DNA from: Neurospora crassa OR74A
Taxonomy: Eukaryota; Ascomycota; Sordariomycetes; Sordariales; Sordariaceae
Direction of reading: 5' to 3'
NCBI RefSeq assembly: GCF_000182925.2
Contig: NC_026501.1
Coordinates: forward strand, 1,612,001-1,676,000
DNA length: 64,000 nucleotides
Below, in pieces: positions 21,397-33,081 of the stretch. Under the pieces are notes generated by a model. That model searched no databases, was not told the origin of the DNA, and saw only the letters and a program-made list of their open reading frames with translations. A program made the translations under genes and the position numbers. The first letter of the stretch is position 1; each line of letters starts with the position of its first letter.

Positions 21397-22839
21397 GTCC
21401 AGTCTTTTATGGTGAATATGCTAGCGTTACTTGCTTCAAATACAGCCTTGCTTGTTCTTTTGTCGGATATCCCCATACATAGGTAATACTCTGATACCGC
21501 CTGGGTACATGGAGGTATTTTGGATTCAGACGTTTTGCCCGCTTGTGTGTGTTTGTGCTGTTGGACATCTGATCGTTGTCTCGTTGCATGCTTTTAGGCA
21601 TCAGGAAGTACAGGGGGGGGTGTTGGAGTGTTTAGTGTAGTGTACATGTCATGAACTCACGACTCCCAACAGGTACACTACTATCTATCATTCGTCAATC
21701 GGCCATGCACCACACACGTTCAAGGACATCATTATCGCGTTAACACCCGCTTGCGCTTCTCGTCTGGACGTTGGGTGATGATGAAACACGATGGCTCCCG
21801 TTTCACAGCAGTTGCTTGCGCGGCGATCTCCCCCGAATACGGTTAGTCAATCTTATCAGTGGGGGGTGGGATTGCGAGTCCAGTGACAGTGGCCCGCTGA
21901 TGTGGGATGCTGGCCGTCGTCAGTGTCACAAGCCTTCCCTTGGGAACGTTCGCTGGATTCGAGGAGTCGTCGTGGCTCCATCCGACGCTTGAAACCCCAC
22001 TGGCAAAATCCCCGAAAACTGGACATGGTCCTGCTGTCACCTCATCTGGATCCCAGCATCCCATTTGCATTGCCCAACAATCTGGCACGACGGTGACAAC
22101 AGCCACTTCAGGTTGCCACTCGTTGCTCGTTTTCTTGCTTGTCTTGACTGAGAGATCTCGATTCGTTGCTCTTGGTGAAATGAGTTATAAAATAACCTCG
22201 AGAATTTGTCACAACATTCAGGTTGTCCCTTCTTTAGGTTGCGCACCTCCTCGCGACGGGACTGGAGCATAGGTATGGACCTCTAGGTTCCCTAGGTAGA
22301 GGTACATAGCCGGAGGTATCGTGGGTGTAGAACCCGCCTCTACCACCTACCACGATAGCGCGATCACCCACAAGGCAATTTTAGTGTAGTGTAGAGGCGC
22401 CCTTGGGCCGGGGGAGGCATAACAAAGTCTAAAACCGACTCAAACACCAAAAGGGAAGGGTTCCACCGTCCCCTCCTACAGCGGGGGCATCTCGTACCCA
22501 GAATCCCAGATTCCAGATACCACCTATCCGCTAGCCTGTTGCGATCATCGTACCATTCGAGCCGAGTGCCAACCTTCTACGATCCCGGCCATTACTTTTT
22601 TTTTCTATTTTTTTTTTTTTCTAAATACCTACGACCTGTTTGTTGTCGGCTTTCTTCTTCCCATGTCGCACCAGCTCGAGTAAACAAAATTTCTTTGTTT
22701 TGTTTTGTCTTTTTCCCCATCTCGATCGACGCCCTCGAGATCCGCAGCAACCTCACCTCCAGAGTCCAGACCTCCAGCGCTTCAGCCACCGGAATAGAGG
22801 CAAGCAGCCGCCATTTTCTAGATTCTGCTTAGTATAAGC
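21397..22839. other. intergenic/leader upstream of the IVY1-like gene
   Basis: About 1.4 kb without a supported gene. It contains an imperfect hairpin at 22317-22357 and T-rich tracts at about 22596-22620 and 22690-22715 shortly before the IVY1-like ATG, as expected in a long pyrimidine-rich 5' UTR. Confidence 0.4.
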
Positions 22840-24461
22840 ATGGCGCCCAAGTCACCTCCCTCGCCAACCCTCTCACAACTACCTCCGGTGCCATCGAGCC
22901 CAACCTATTCATACGCCTCTACCGCAAATGCGAACCTGTCGCAGTTCAACCTGCCACTGCCGCCTCCGCCCAAACAGGCGCATGCTGTCCTTACCAAGCA
23001 CGACCTTGAAGCATCGCAGGCCGCATATGCAGACCTCGTCTCCTCCGCCAAGGCCTTCCGTCTGGCCCTTACTTCACTTTCCACTGCTGCCTCCGCCTTC
23101 GGCTCTGCTCTCGAATCCTGCGCCCGTCTAAAAGAAGCCCGCGCCGAACAGATCGTGTCTGCTCCCTCCGATCGAGGTGGTGGAAGTCCGGTACAAGGCG
23201 GCCAGGGTCAAGGCGGCGGTCCTCCCCCGCTGTTGATGGCCAATAGCTTCACCTCCGCAGCTCAGGGCACCACAAAGTCGACCTGCACGGCCGACACCCT
23301 GCTCACCGTCGCTGGTTTGCAGCACCTCGTTGCCAACCACCAGCACATTCTCTCCGAGACGGTCTACCGCTCGTTCGAGGTCCCTCTTCTCCACGAGTTA
23401 GACAAGTGGCGTGGCGCGGTTGAGGATGAAGAGGAGAGTTATGCGAGCGCGGTGGCCGTGCAGTCCAAGGAGATCAGACGGTTGGAGAAGGAAGGGATGA
23501 AGCTGCATAAGCAGCGCCGAAGGGACGTGGCCAAGTTCCGGAGCCATCTCGTTGAGTTGACCACTAAGTTGGATGGTCTTACAACGCTGCATGGCGAGCA
23601 TTCCAGGACACTCTTGAGAGAGAGTCAAGACACCAGCGCCCGTATCGTGGAAGCAAGCTGTTCGCTCGTCCGAGCCGAAATTGACATTTTCGAGAGTATG
23701 GCGCGGAAGGGGTGGACAGGTGGTGGACTTGAGGATGTGCTGGAACAGGGTCAGGATCTCTTCGCCAGCGAGGATGTGATCGCAGACAGGACCGTTGGAC
23801 ATTCTGACGGCAGGTTCGGTGGGGCAGGAGGCAACATCGTCGCAGGCGGTGCCGGCGATGGCGGCATAGCGAGCGGCGGCGCTGGTGAGGGAAGTAAGCT
23901 GTTCAGCATTCTGCCGCCCAGGAGTATTCTCGCCGATACAACAGGCGGGGGAAGAGAAGATACCCTAAGACTGGTAGGCAACCATCACCAAAGCGAGAAG
24001 AAACACTGAAGACATGGGGGTACGAGACTAATCAATACTTCCAATAGAGCCTCGCAGGCGCTATTCACTCTCCCGATAACCAATCGACAGTCGTCTACTC
24101 TCCCCGCACACCCCCACGAGACAAGGACACGGAGAGTGTCTTCTCTTCTGAAGGTGTCAACCGTCCGCGGGGACCACGCCCCTTCTCCCCTCAACCGCAA
24201 CCTCTTGCTCTAAATCCCAAGTCCCTCTTCGGCGCCTCCGACCCTCCATCCCCCACTGCCGGGCCCCGAGAGAACGACGAAAGAGAACAGGACGCTCTCT
24301 TCTCTCCACTTGGCAACCAATCCCTAACCCTCCCTCTCCCCGGTAGCCACAGCACTGCTGACGGCGATGACGACGAAGACGACGAAGCCCTCGTCTCTCC
24401 CTGGCGCGACCAGATCCCCTACCGCTTCCGCCCGCCTACCGAGCCGGACGAGGAACAACAA

Positions 24462-24493
<32 letters not shown>

Positions 24494-24950
24494 GGGGCAC
24501 GAGATTCGGCCGCGAAGCAACCAAAGTAGCAGCAAGCGAAGCAGCTACTCCGGCCGCCTTAGCATCTCGCTAGGCATCAACCGGAGCTTGACCGGCAGCT
24601 CGCTGCAGAGGCTACAGCACCCGTCTGCCGCATCCACATCCGCCCTTCCCTCCGAGGAGCACGAGCTGCGAGACGGGAGCTGGAGCTACAGCGGGCGACC
24701 GGGATCGGCGGGTGGGTTGATGAGTTTTGTGTCCGCCTCCAGAATGGATGTCGCCACCGGCAGCAGCAGTGACGACCAGTACCAGAGCCAGGACGAGTAT
24801 ACTATTCACGGCAGTCACGAAAAGAACGGGGAAAATAGCCATGGCGAAAAGAAAGAGAGGGGGGACATGGGCGAAGAAGAGAATGATATCACGCCGACGA
24901 TAACCCCCATGACCCCGCCCACGCAAATGGCGACGGTAACGGCTAGTTAA
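22840..24950 (+). CDS. ivy1: IVY1-like phospholipid-binding (I-BAR) protein
   Basis: Exons 22840-23973 and 24048-24950 give 678 aa; the intron has ACTAAT and TAG. The first half matches fungal Ivy1: Pro-rich start, then a helical I-BAR-type domain (about residues 50-310) with FRLALTSLSTAASAFGSALE, the insert-flanked LLTVAGLQHLVANHQHIL, and the coiled segment EIRRLEKEGMKLHKQRRRDV. Yeast Ivy1 binds phospholipids and the Rab Ypt7 on vacuole and endosome membranes. The second exon is disordered, with a poly-Gln tract (about 24450-24494) and a Ser/Arg-rich patch. The frame stops at TAA 24948-24950, but the same frame stays open and coding-like for another 120 codons. The Ivy1 call rests on the helical domain. 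Confidence 0.82.
24450..24494 (+). repeat. CAG/CAA microsatellite (poly-Gln)
   Basis: Run of CAA and CAG codons in the second exon of the IVY1-like gene, encoding about 15 Gln; coding microsatellite, probably length-variable between strains. Confidence 0.85.
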
Positions 24951-25313
24951 GGAAATTGGCCGTTGCTACCGTCGGCGACGAGTCACGACCACGATGATGA
25001 GGTCGATGAAGAACCGGCTCTGGCTCGGTTACCTTCTACACCATCCTCTACTGATGAAAGGACCAGGAGGTGGAGTGTGGATACAGATACCAGAACCGCA
25101 AGTCCAACGGCCGCCAGCCGTGATCCGAGCAGGATCCTGATGAGTCTTTTTGACGTTGATAAGATTGTTGGTAGAACGAGAAGCATGAATATGAGCATGA
25201 ACATGGGTATGAAGAGCACGAGCGCGAGCAGCAGGAGGCCGAGCACCACACGTACCTCCAGGGATTCCGGGGACTCTAGGGACTCGAGCGCCGCGAGTCC
25301 TGTTGGGTGAAGG
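24951..25313 (+). other. coding-like frame continuing past the IVY1-like stop
   Basis: Same frame as exon 2 of the IVY1-like gene, open for 120 codons after the single TAA at 24948-24950 and ending in TGA. Composition is that of a disordered fungal tail (DERTRRWSVDTDTRTASP, SMNMSMNMGMK, RTSRDSGDSRDSSAASP). Either an unrecognised intron removes the TAA (for example 24936-25001: GT donor, GAG end, 66 nt, frame kept, but no clear branch site), or this is former coding sequence beyond a newly gained stop, or plain 3' UTR. Confidence 0.4.
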
Positions 25314-26033
25314 GAGCCGTACAAAAAGGAGTAGATTCAGTGCTGCTGTTGGCAGGAGTACGAGTACGAGTATGAACGAACGTACCGGGCGGTCTTTTTT
25401 GATGGGCTGGCTGACTTGAGTTTTGCGTCTTTGGTTCACGACTGTTACGATTACATAGCTTTCAGGAGTATTTGTTATTTTGTTAGCTTGTGTTTATTTT
25501 TTTTTTATTTTTTTTTCTTAGTTTGCATGACGATTTGTTTCGTCTCACCAGTTACAATGCGCACCAAACAGGCAGGCAGGCAGGCAGGCAAATAGATTTC
25601 TTCTTGTTTCACGTTGTTCACTGAGTCCTGAGTTTCTCTTTTCTTCACGTCTAGATAGTCATGAATTTGAAAAAGTCTTTTACGCAAAGTTCGAACCACT
25701 ACCGTAGATCTCTGTGATGCTGCGTTCACTGCTTGTAGGTGAGGAAAAGCGCGAAAAGGATCAACCTAGACTTGAACAACGTCTTATAGGACAAGCTAAA
25801 CAAGCTTAATGCACAATATAACGTACTCTTCAATCTGGAGCAATTCTCGACATTGGTATCATTCCCCCCCATCACCACCGCCGCTACCGATGCTTAACAT
25901 ATAACAGCAGCCTTCTCCCCCATGGTCCATATCATGATCCAACCATCCTGCCGCATCCATCCATCCATCCATCCATCACGCCTTTTGCCAACACGTCCAC
26001 CTCCCACCCAGCCCAACGCCCTTCCTAGCCAAC
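25314..26033. other. convergent intergenic region with microsatellites
   Basis: 3' ends of the IVY1-like gene and NUP53 meet here. It holds a T-rich tract (about 25497-25517), a GGCA run (about 25570-25590) and a CCAT run (about 25957-25977). No gene is supported. Confidence 0.5.
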
Positions 26034-27418
26034 TCACTCATCCTTATCAGCACTCAACACCTCCCCCCTAAACAAGCACAACCTCGCATCCAGCCACCAC
26101 ATCAATTTCCAGTACAGGCTCGCCCGATCCCAGTCAAACTCGCCGTTCTCCTTCCTCGGCACCTCGTTCCCAATCATGTTCCCACTAAACCACTTGAAGA
26201 GCGGCACGTGGTTCAGCACGCGCTGCGTGTACGAAGGAGCAGGAAGCAGCGCCTGGTCGACGGGCAGGAGCTTAGCCTTGCGCACCGTCGGGATTGCCCG
26301 GCAGAACTCGCTGTCCGGATCCTGGGCGTCGACTACCGAAGACAAATGGTGGGCGCCGCCCGCGGTCGAGTGCGCGAGCGAGTCCAGCCCGTGCGTGAAG
26401 GCGCCGGCTACGGCGCCCATGGCCGCCGAGGTGATGGTTGCGCTGGAGGTGTCGGAGATAGTGCCGGTATCGGCGGTGCGGGAGGAGGAAGGGGATTGGT
26501 TGTTGCCGTTGCTGTCGAGGTAGGAGGTGTAGGGGTTGGTCATGGTCACACGGGAGCGTGGTTGTTGACCAGATGAAGCGCGGCGGTTGTTTGTGGCGGC
26601 GGGAGTGACGCCGTTGCTGATGAAGGAGGCGTTATCGGGTACGGCTTCGTCGCGGGCGGGTGGGACGCCATCGTACGGTTCGGCGAAAACGAGGTGGCCG
26701 AGGATGGCCTGGGGAGAGGCAATCATGGCTGCTTCGGCGGCCTCGGCGGAATCAAACGTCACCTTTACCCAGTGCTCGCCGCCGTCGACTCTGTTGACTA
26801 GTGCGCGCTCTTCGGCAGTCAAGGGCCGTCTTCGCGCATAAAGAGGGTCGCGCAGTTCGGACTTGTACCGCCTGTTCTCGGGCGGTGGGTCGCGTGGGTA
26901 ATCCTCGCATATCCTCCCGGCGAGCTCCTCGTAGTGGTTGATGGCGGCGTACTGGTGCGAGACGGAGCGATAGCCGCGTAGTATGACTTCGGTCGGGCGG
27001 TGTTTGTTAGACAGTTGGGTGGGCGCGGCGTTCTCATCGCCGAGGGAGGATGGTATGAGAGACTGTTTCCTTTGGGCGGCTGTGAGATTCTGGTCTGGGT
27101 TCAGGTTCGCGAGGTAGTTCGAGAATACACGGTCGGCGGCGGCTATCGTGGCATCTTCCCTCCTGGCTGGCGTTGCTGTCTTGGACCGCGACCGACGTGT
27201 TGACTTGCCGAAGGAGCCTGTCTCGTGGACTGCCCTTCTCGAGCGGGGACCATCTTGGCTGTTGTTTATCTCAAGTCAGTATCGGAGCTGGTTTGTCAAG
27301 CCTAAGATGACGGCGGGCAAACGAACTGTGGGAACACCATGGCATAAGGTCTTTGAATGCCGTCGTCACCGACGTAGAGCTCGTCATCGGGGACGTTGTG
27401 GAGGATCAAGGGCGCCAT
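26034..27418 (-). CDS. nup53: nucleoporin NUP53/NUP35-like, RRM-type
   Basis: Minus-strand exons 27418-27327 and 27258-26034 give 438 aa; the 68-nt intron has ACTGAC and CAG. Nup53 links the inner ring and membrane of the nuclear pore. The N-terminal part is basic and disordered. The Nup35-type RRM runs from about residue 135 to 250: [32 protein letters not shown], then [18 protein letters not shown] and [12 protein letters not shown] Ser/Thr-rich linker follows. The C-terminus [20 protein letters not shown] is the amphipathic membrane-binding helix typical of the family. No ATG lies between the exon 2 start and the RRM, which supports the upstream first exon ([20 protein letters not shown]). 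It diverges from atg29. Confidence 0.9.
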
Positions 27419-28136
27419 GTCAGGCACGGTATTGGGCAAGCTATCTCGTAGTGATGTGGAAAATGGGCAATTGCTATGTGCTATGTGCAGGGTGTTTGCT
27501 CGCGGTCGGATAACGGTGATGATCCTAGAGGACGGTAGGAGCGGTAAGTTGTAGCTTCCGGTTTGTTCCAACAGCTCCTGCCGGTACCAGGAGAGAATGT
27601 GAAGTTGTCGGACTGGTCGGAGTGTCGCAGGTGGTTCAGGACAAGAAGTGTGGTGGTTGCATGCCCAGCGAATGAAGATGCGACGCGACGGATTTTTCGA
27701 TGCGCTATCACCTCAATGCTGAAAGTGCTGGACTGGAACTGCTGAACGTCAGCCCAATTGGGATTCTTGCTACGGCAGCAACAACAACAGCCTTTCTAGG
27801 TACCCTGTCCCCTGTCCCAGCGGGCATTGGACGGTAACCCCTCGCTCGACGGGTAGGGTCCCGTTAGCAGCCAGCATCAGCGACCTAGCATGACTTATCG
27901 ATAAGCGCTGCCTGCCTGGACGGGAGCCCTGGCGCCCTGGCTGTCTTGACTGCTGTACTATGTACGCAGCACGCTATGATGCACTCAATCACACCCACAG
28001 CACAGCACTTACTCACCGGTGTACCTCCGTGGTCCGGAGCCTTTGACTTGGTATAAGACCGACGACACACCCTTTCCAATTCCATTTCTGCAGTTTTCCT
28101 TGTTCTTGGTTGTTGACCACCCCTTCGGATTTGACC
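27419..28136. other. divergent promoter, nup53 and atg29
   Basis: 718 bp between two divergent starts; shared regulatory region. No gene, repeat or clear factor site is supported. Confidence 0.45.
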
Positions 28137-30006
28137 ATGTCGCTCAGAGAGAGGCCAGGCTCGTCCTCCAACCAGGACAGAAGGGAACCCAGATACCATG
28201 TCTATGTCCGACTTCCCTTCAATCGGGGCGACTTCGTTGATCCTCCACCAGTACGTTTCCCGCACTGTGTCTCTAGTCGTCCCCGTGAATCACGCCAGCT
28301 AACTTGACCTCGCAAGGTGAGCTGGGACGACAGGAAATCCGAAGCGCTATGGACGATTATCTCAGGGGTATCGCAGACAGAGATTGACTGTAAGTCTAAC
28401 TTGTCCCACAATGCAGGCTTCATGCTAATGACTCTGATATCTAGGGCACGAGCTGTGAGTCTTCCTCGTCCCTGGCGGTGCGCTTCTGCCTCGAGTATTG
28501 ACACTGTGCGTCGCTATAGGGCAGTCCAGTTCGATGTCACAGTCGAGTTCCTCCTCCAGATGGTCTCCTATCTGACCGAGCGACACACTGCCCAACTGCG
28601 GGCACAGATGAGGAAAGCCGCGAGTGGTCGCGGTTCCGCTGCTCCGTCACCGATTCCCGGCGGCGAGCCTGTTGGGTACGCCGAAGGCTTGAGAAGAGCT
28701 GGTTCTGTCGGCGGCCGTACTTCAGCTCTCTCCATGCGCAAGGAAGCTCTCGCTCCGAAAGACGATGTCAATACTCCTGGGATACCCACCGCTAAGACGT
28801 CCTCTAACACTCTACGACCAGCCATCTCGCGCAACTCGTCGCAAACCACTTTGATCCCAGGGCAGAACCCGAGCCTCGGTGCTGCCCTTCCTACGACGAC
28901 AAACAACAAGATAGCCAGCAGGCTAAGCGATCCGCAACGCCGGAGAGTATCACTCTTGTCCATTAACACCAAAGACGCCTCTTCCGGTGATGCCATTCAC
29001 GAAACAGACGATAACCGATCCTACCGGCCCCCAGAGTCGCCATCGCCAGTCGCCTCCACATCACCATCCTCCGACGATTCAGACTATGCCGAGCAAATGC
29101 AAAGCCGCTACATCCGCCGCCCTCCACGCTTTCAATCAGCAGGCCAAAGTAAAGCCTCTGATGATGACGATGACGAGCTCGCTTTCCTCCCTCCTACTCG
29201 GACCAGACAACACCAGCACCAACAACAGCAACAGCAACAGCAACACCAACCAAAATTCCAACAACGTCATAACAGTGACAACAACAACAACAACAAAAGC
29301 AACAACCCAACAGGCTCCACCTCAACCTCAGACGGCAGCGGCGCTCTAGATCTCTACGCAACCGTGACCAAGCTCCCCCTGAACTACCGCGACCATCAAT
29401 CGTCCCCTCGAAACAGGATAGGGTCGTCTGGATCACAAAATCAGCAGCAGCAAGTTGGTCACGGTCACAGCCTGAGCAGTACGAAGAATCATCCCCAATT
29501 ATCCACGATCCAATCGCAAACGTCAGACTCGTCTACCAGTTCGGCGGCCATCATTCCTAGCAACCCACGTCGACTTGCTAGCGGTGAACTGCGTGTAGGT
29601 ACGAGTGGTGCAGGTGGTACAGGTGGACCTGGAGCGAGACTCCCCGGCCCACTGTCCCCAAGAAGGATAGATATGCTGTCGAGAGAAGGAAGCGAAGGGG
29701 CGCCGAGTATGGGGAGTAGTTTTAGTGATCTTGATGGTGAGTTTGGTGGTTCCTGTTGTTGTTCCCTTGTCCCGAAAGTCTTTCCGTCATCCTGTCTCCT
29801 TTTCCTCTCTTTGAAGACGACATGGATGTGAATGAACAACCGATATATTGACCAAACTCTTCAATGCAGATGCCTCGGTAACTCAGTCAGCACTCGAGGA
29901 AGCTCTAGCCAGTAGGATGCAGGATGGAACGATTGGTAGTCGGATGAGCATGATCGGGCACACTATTAGGAGCAAATACTTGCCCAGTAAGGGGAATCGT
30001 CCCTAG
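28137..30006 (+). CDS. atg29: autophagy protein Atg29
   Basis: Five exons: 28137-28250, 28317-28389, 28445-28454, 28520-29736 and 29870-30006, giving 516 aa. Atg29 helps scaffold the phagophore assembly site with Atg17. The conserved N-terminal domain (about residues 20-90) reads YHVYVRLPFNRGDFVDPPPV, then SWDDRKSEALWTIISG, IDWHELAVQFDVTVEFLLQM. Reaching IDWHELAVQFDV requires a 10-nt exon (28445-28454) between introns of 55 and 65 nt. The middle is disordered with Gln and Asn runs (29205-29305). The last exon encodes the conserved C-terminal motif SVTQSALEEALASRMQDGT, reached across a 133-nt intron (29737-29869); without this splice the frame runs on to a stop at 29831 and loses that motif. 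Confidence 0.93.
29200..29305 (+). repeat. Gln/Asn-coding CAA/CAG/AAC microsatellite in atg29
   Basis: Interrupted runs of CAA/CAG and AAC codons encode a QHQHQQQQQ-type tract followed by an NNNNN tract in the disordered middle of Atg29. Confidence 0.8.
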
Positions 30007-30941
30007 AGGTAGATGGAGACGGTGAGCAGACACTTCTTCATTGAGCGTTGGACAAGCCGCACGTATATTTCCTGCGGCTATGCGAATGTAGTGTACGAGG
30101 CTCGTCCCTGACGAAATCGTTGAGACCTTAACCGAATGGTAGTAAAGATAGACCGAACACATTACAGTCAGTACATTTAGACCTATAGTATACTCTTACT
30201 ACGCATCCAAGCATCTTTATCACACCTCTGAACTTGACGTCTAGTCTAGGCAACTCCTGGATAAAGATATCCCAAGGGACTATAGCCAATGTGTTTTTGA
30301 ATTATCGTAATCCCTCCTACAGCTTTGCAACAGCCTTTATTAAATACAACGAGCGGTATTGGACTGACTCACTTGCCTAGGTGGTTGATTGCCCGCTAAG
30401 GCTACGGCCAAAGGTCTCATCAAGATTTCGGGTTGCATCGGTAGTGTTACTACTGATGACAGCAAAATATATAAGTATGGCATCTTCGTACTGTTCGCAG
30501 TCCGCCCGGGTGGTTTCAGGACATGAAAGTCGATATTCTATCTACATGAAACTAACGTTATGGCATATAGGTCGGAACAGTCCTCGTCCATGATGTTCCG
30601 CCTCCAGACATCCGAAAACGACCACCTGCATGCAGCCTTATACTATCTATATCAACCAAATCGTCTCCGAGTCCCTTGAGGATCGAATACCTCCTAGTGT
30701 ATACATGGATCTCCCGATATTATAGCGAAGTAGGTGCTCGAGACATCCCTCCCCAGATACCCCCAAGGTCAAACCTCCAGCAAATCCTCCTAATCAACAT
30801 ATGCAACTGACAAAGACCGCATCGTTTGCTGCTCTGGTAAGAAGTTGTCGAATTGCTCCGCGCTAGTGGATGTAAATCGAGGAAACCGCCGCCCGAAAGA
30901 CACCGCCATGCACCCCAAGGCGCCGGCCAGCCATGGTTCCG
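30007..30941. other. convergent intergenic region, atg29 to MFS gene
   Basis: About 935 bp between two 3' ends. AT-rich stretches resembling 3' UTRs; no supported gene, repeat or RNA. Confidence 0.45.
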
Positions 30942-33081
30942 TTACATATGAACCATAACCGTCCTATCTATCAAGCCTGAGATATCCTCCATGCCCAGGC
31001 TCGCCAGAATCGACACTCCGCCAAAGGCAATGCTGCAGTAGTACACCCACGGGTACGCCCTCACGTACGCCTCTTGGCCGGCCGCCACGATCACCGCCCA
31101 GCTCTCGTCCGTGACGCCAGGCAATAGGCGGATCTCGTCCACCAGCGAAGCGCCCGTCAGCTCAATCACCACGCCAATGATCTCCTTGTTGGTGATCCCG
31201 CTCTTGATGCATGCTTCCACTACCAATTTTGTAAGCTGCGGAACCAGCTTCTGAACGAAGACATTGTAATAGACCGTGTATCCTATCACGCCGCCAACGA
31301 TACGGATGGAGATGGTCAAGGCTGTAATCGTAGCGATGAAGTCTCTCGGCGAGATGATAGTGGCGATGGTCGAGGCGGGTACGACGATGCCGCCTACACC
31401 TAGGCCGGCGATGAAGAGCACCGCGTACATGGCGTGGATATTGTCGAGACGAGCGGAGGCAAGGGCGCCGCAGCCGATTGTCATGATGCAGCAGGTGAGG
31501 AAGACGATCCATTTGATATGACCCGGGAAGCGGGCAATGAGGTAGAGGGATATGACGCAGCCGGCGAGGATACCGAAGGGGAAGGGCATGCCGCGGAAGC
31601 CGACGCCGTAGGGGCTAGGGAGATGGGTTTTTACGTCAGTGATTCGAGTTTGAATATGGAAACAGGACGAAGATGTGTGCAAGATTCAACAAAAGAGAAT
31701 TGCTTACTTGTTGCCGTAGACATTATAGGCCTCGCTTGGCCATAACATCAGAACAGAAAAGAAGTTGGCACCGGATATGAAGGTGATGATCATGGTCATG
31801 ATGAGTGTACGGGGAGCCGGGCCCAAGTCTCTGGGAATCATGGGTGTCTTGGCTCGATTGAACTCCCAAATGCCAAAGACAATCAATACGAAGAACCCCA
31901 GAATCAGGGGAACCAAGACTCTCGGACTTGCCCACGGATACTAGGGAGTGTTTGTTAGTCATTAAGCTTAGATAGAGCCTTTACGAAACGATCGTAGCAT
32001 TGCCTGTCTTCCACTGACCTGATATCCGCCACCCAAAAGACCAAGTTCCAGCAAAACCAGCCCAACGATAGACAAGAAGCCACCGACCACATCCATATCC
32101 TTCATAAGCGAAAGCTTTTGTTTCCAATTGAGACCTTCTGTCGGCGCAGGAGGATGATAAAAGAGGGCTGTCATTACAAGCCCGACCAATGCCCAGCCGC
32201 CGGTGAGAATCGAGATATACCTCCATGTGGAGAAAGCCGAGATGATCTGGGAGTACATGACGGAGGGCAAAAGAGGAATGATGGTGAGAATCATGCCGGC
32301 GATGTAGTAGCCACGATGCGCAACAGGGGCGAGTTCTGCTGTTCCCGCGAGAGCCGTGAGCTCGTTGATACCGGTGCCAATCCCGGTGAGAGCCATTCCG
32401 CCTGGTTAGAATATCAGTATGGAGCATTGGATCGGTCTCAACAGGGAAGCTGTTCCGGATGGACTTACCGATGAAGACATCCATGTTCTCAGCAACACCA
32501 CACATGATCTGGCCAAAAACGATGAAGCTACTTCCGGCCAGAGCAACCCAGCGGCGTCCGAAAACGTCTGAGAAACGACCAACGAAAGGAGAGATGGCGG
32601 CAGTGGCAAGTAGGTGAGCAGTTATGAACCAGACCCAGCGATCAACTCCTCCAAGATCGCGGTAGATGAAGACAGGTACGGCAGCTGGTAGATCGGTTAG
32701 CTGGATGTCCACTAATTGATTTGAGCTTCAAGCACCACAATCAATGTCTTCTTACCAAACAGATACAGAGGCGCTTGTGCATTGGTCCAGCAGCAAGCCA
32801 AGGCTGCTAGAGCCATTGCTTTGCGGACACTCAACCGCTGAACATGACAATGTCAGTAATGCTGCCACGGAAGGTTCGATGAAGATATCTCCTACAGTGG
32901 AATCTCCATTGTGCTGCTCGAAATCTGTCGAGGTGCTCGGAGCTTGGTGGTTTTCGTCGAGGGCCTTCGCTGCGCTGGCTTGGGTTCCTTCTGCCTTTTC
33001 CAGACCGGGAGGAGGGTTGTGAGCCAGGGCCTTCTCGGCCGCACTTCCAGTCGAGACTTTATCCTTCTCGTTCGAGGACAT
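30942..33081 (-). CDS. TRI12-type major facilitator superfamily transporter
   Basis: Six minus-strand exons: 33081-32896, 32837-32756, 32684-32469, 32401-32019, 31940-31708 and 31614-30942; 590 aa with every phase consistent. Plasma-membrane MFS exporter of the fungal trichothecene-efflux (TRI12) family, about 14 helices. A hydrophilic N-terminus of about 60 residues precedes helix 1 (MALAALACCWTNAQAPLYLF). Conserved stretches include FIYRDLGGVDRWVWF, the loop motif GRFSDVFGRRWVALAG, FIGGMALTGIGTGINELTA, GLGVGGIVVPASTIATI, and YAYPWVYY-like VRAYPWVYYCSIAFGGVS near the end. The substrate cannot be read from sequence; no biosynthetic genes for a toxin or siderophore adjoin it, so a general drug or metabolite exporter is as likely. 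Confidence 0.9.

Noticed and set aside
30942-33081. Secondary-metabolite cluster suggested by the TRI12-type exporter
   Set aside because: No polyketide synthase, NRPS, terpene synthase or pathway regulator adjoins it; neighbours are atg29 and a gene-poor stretch.
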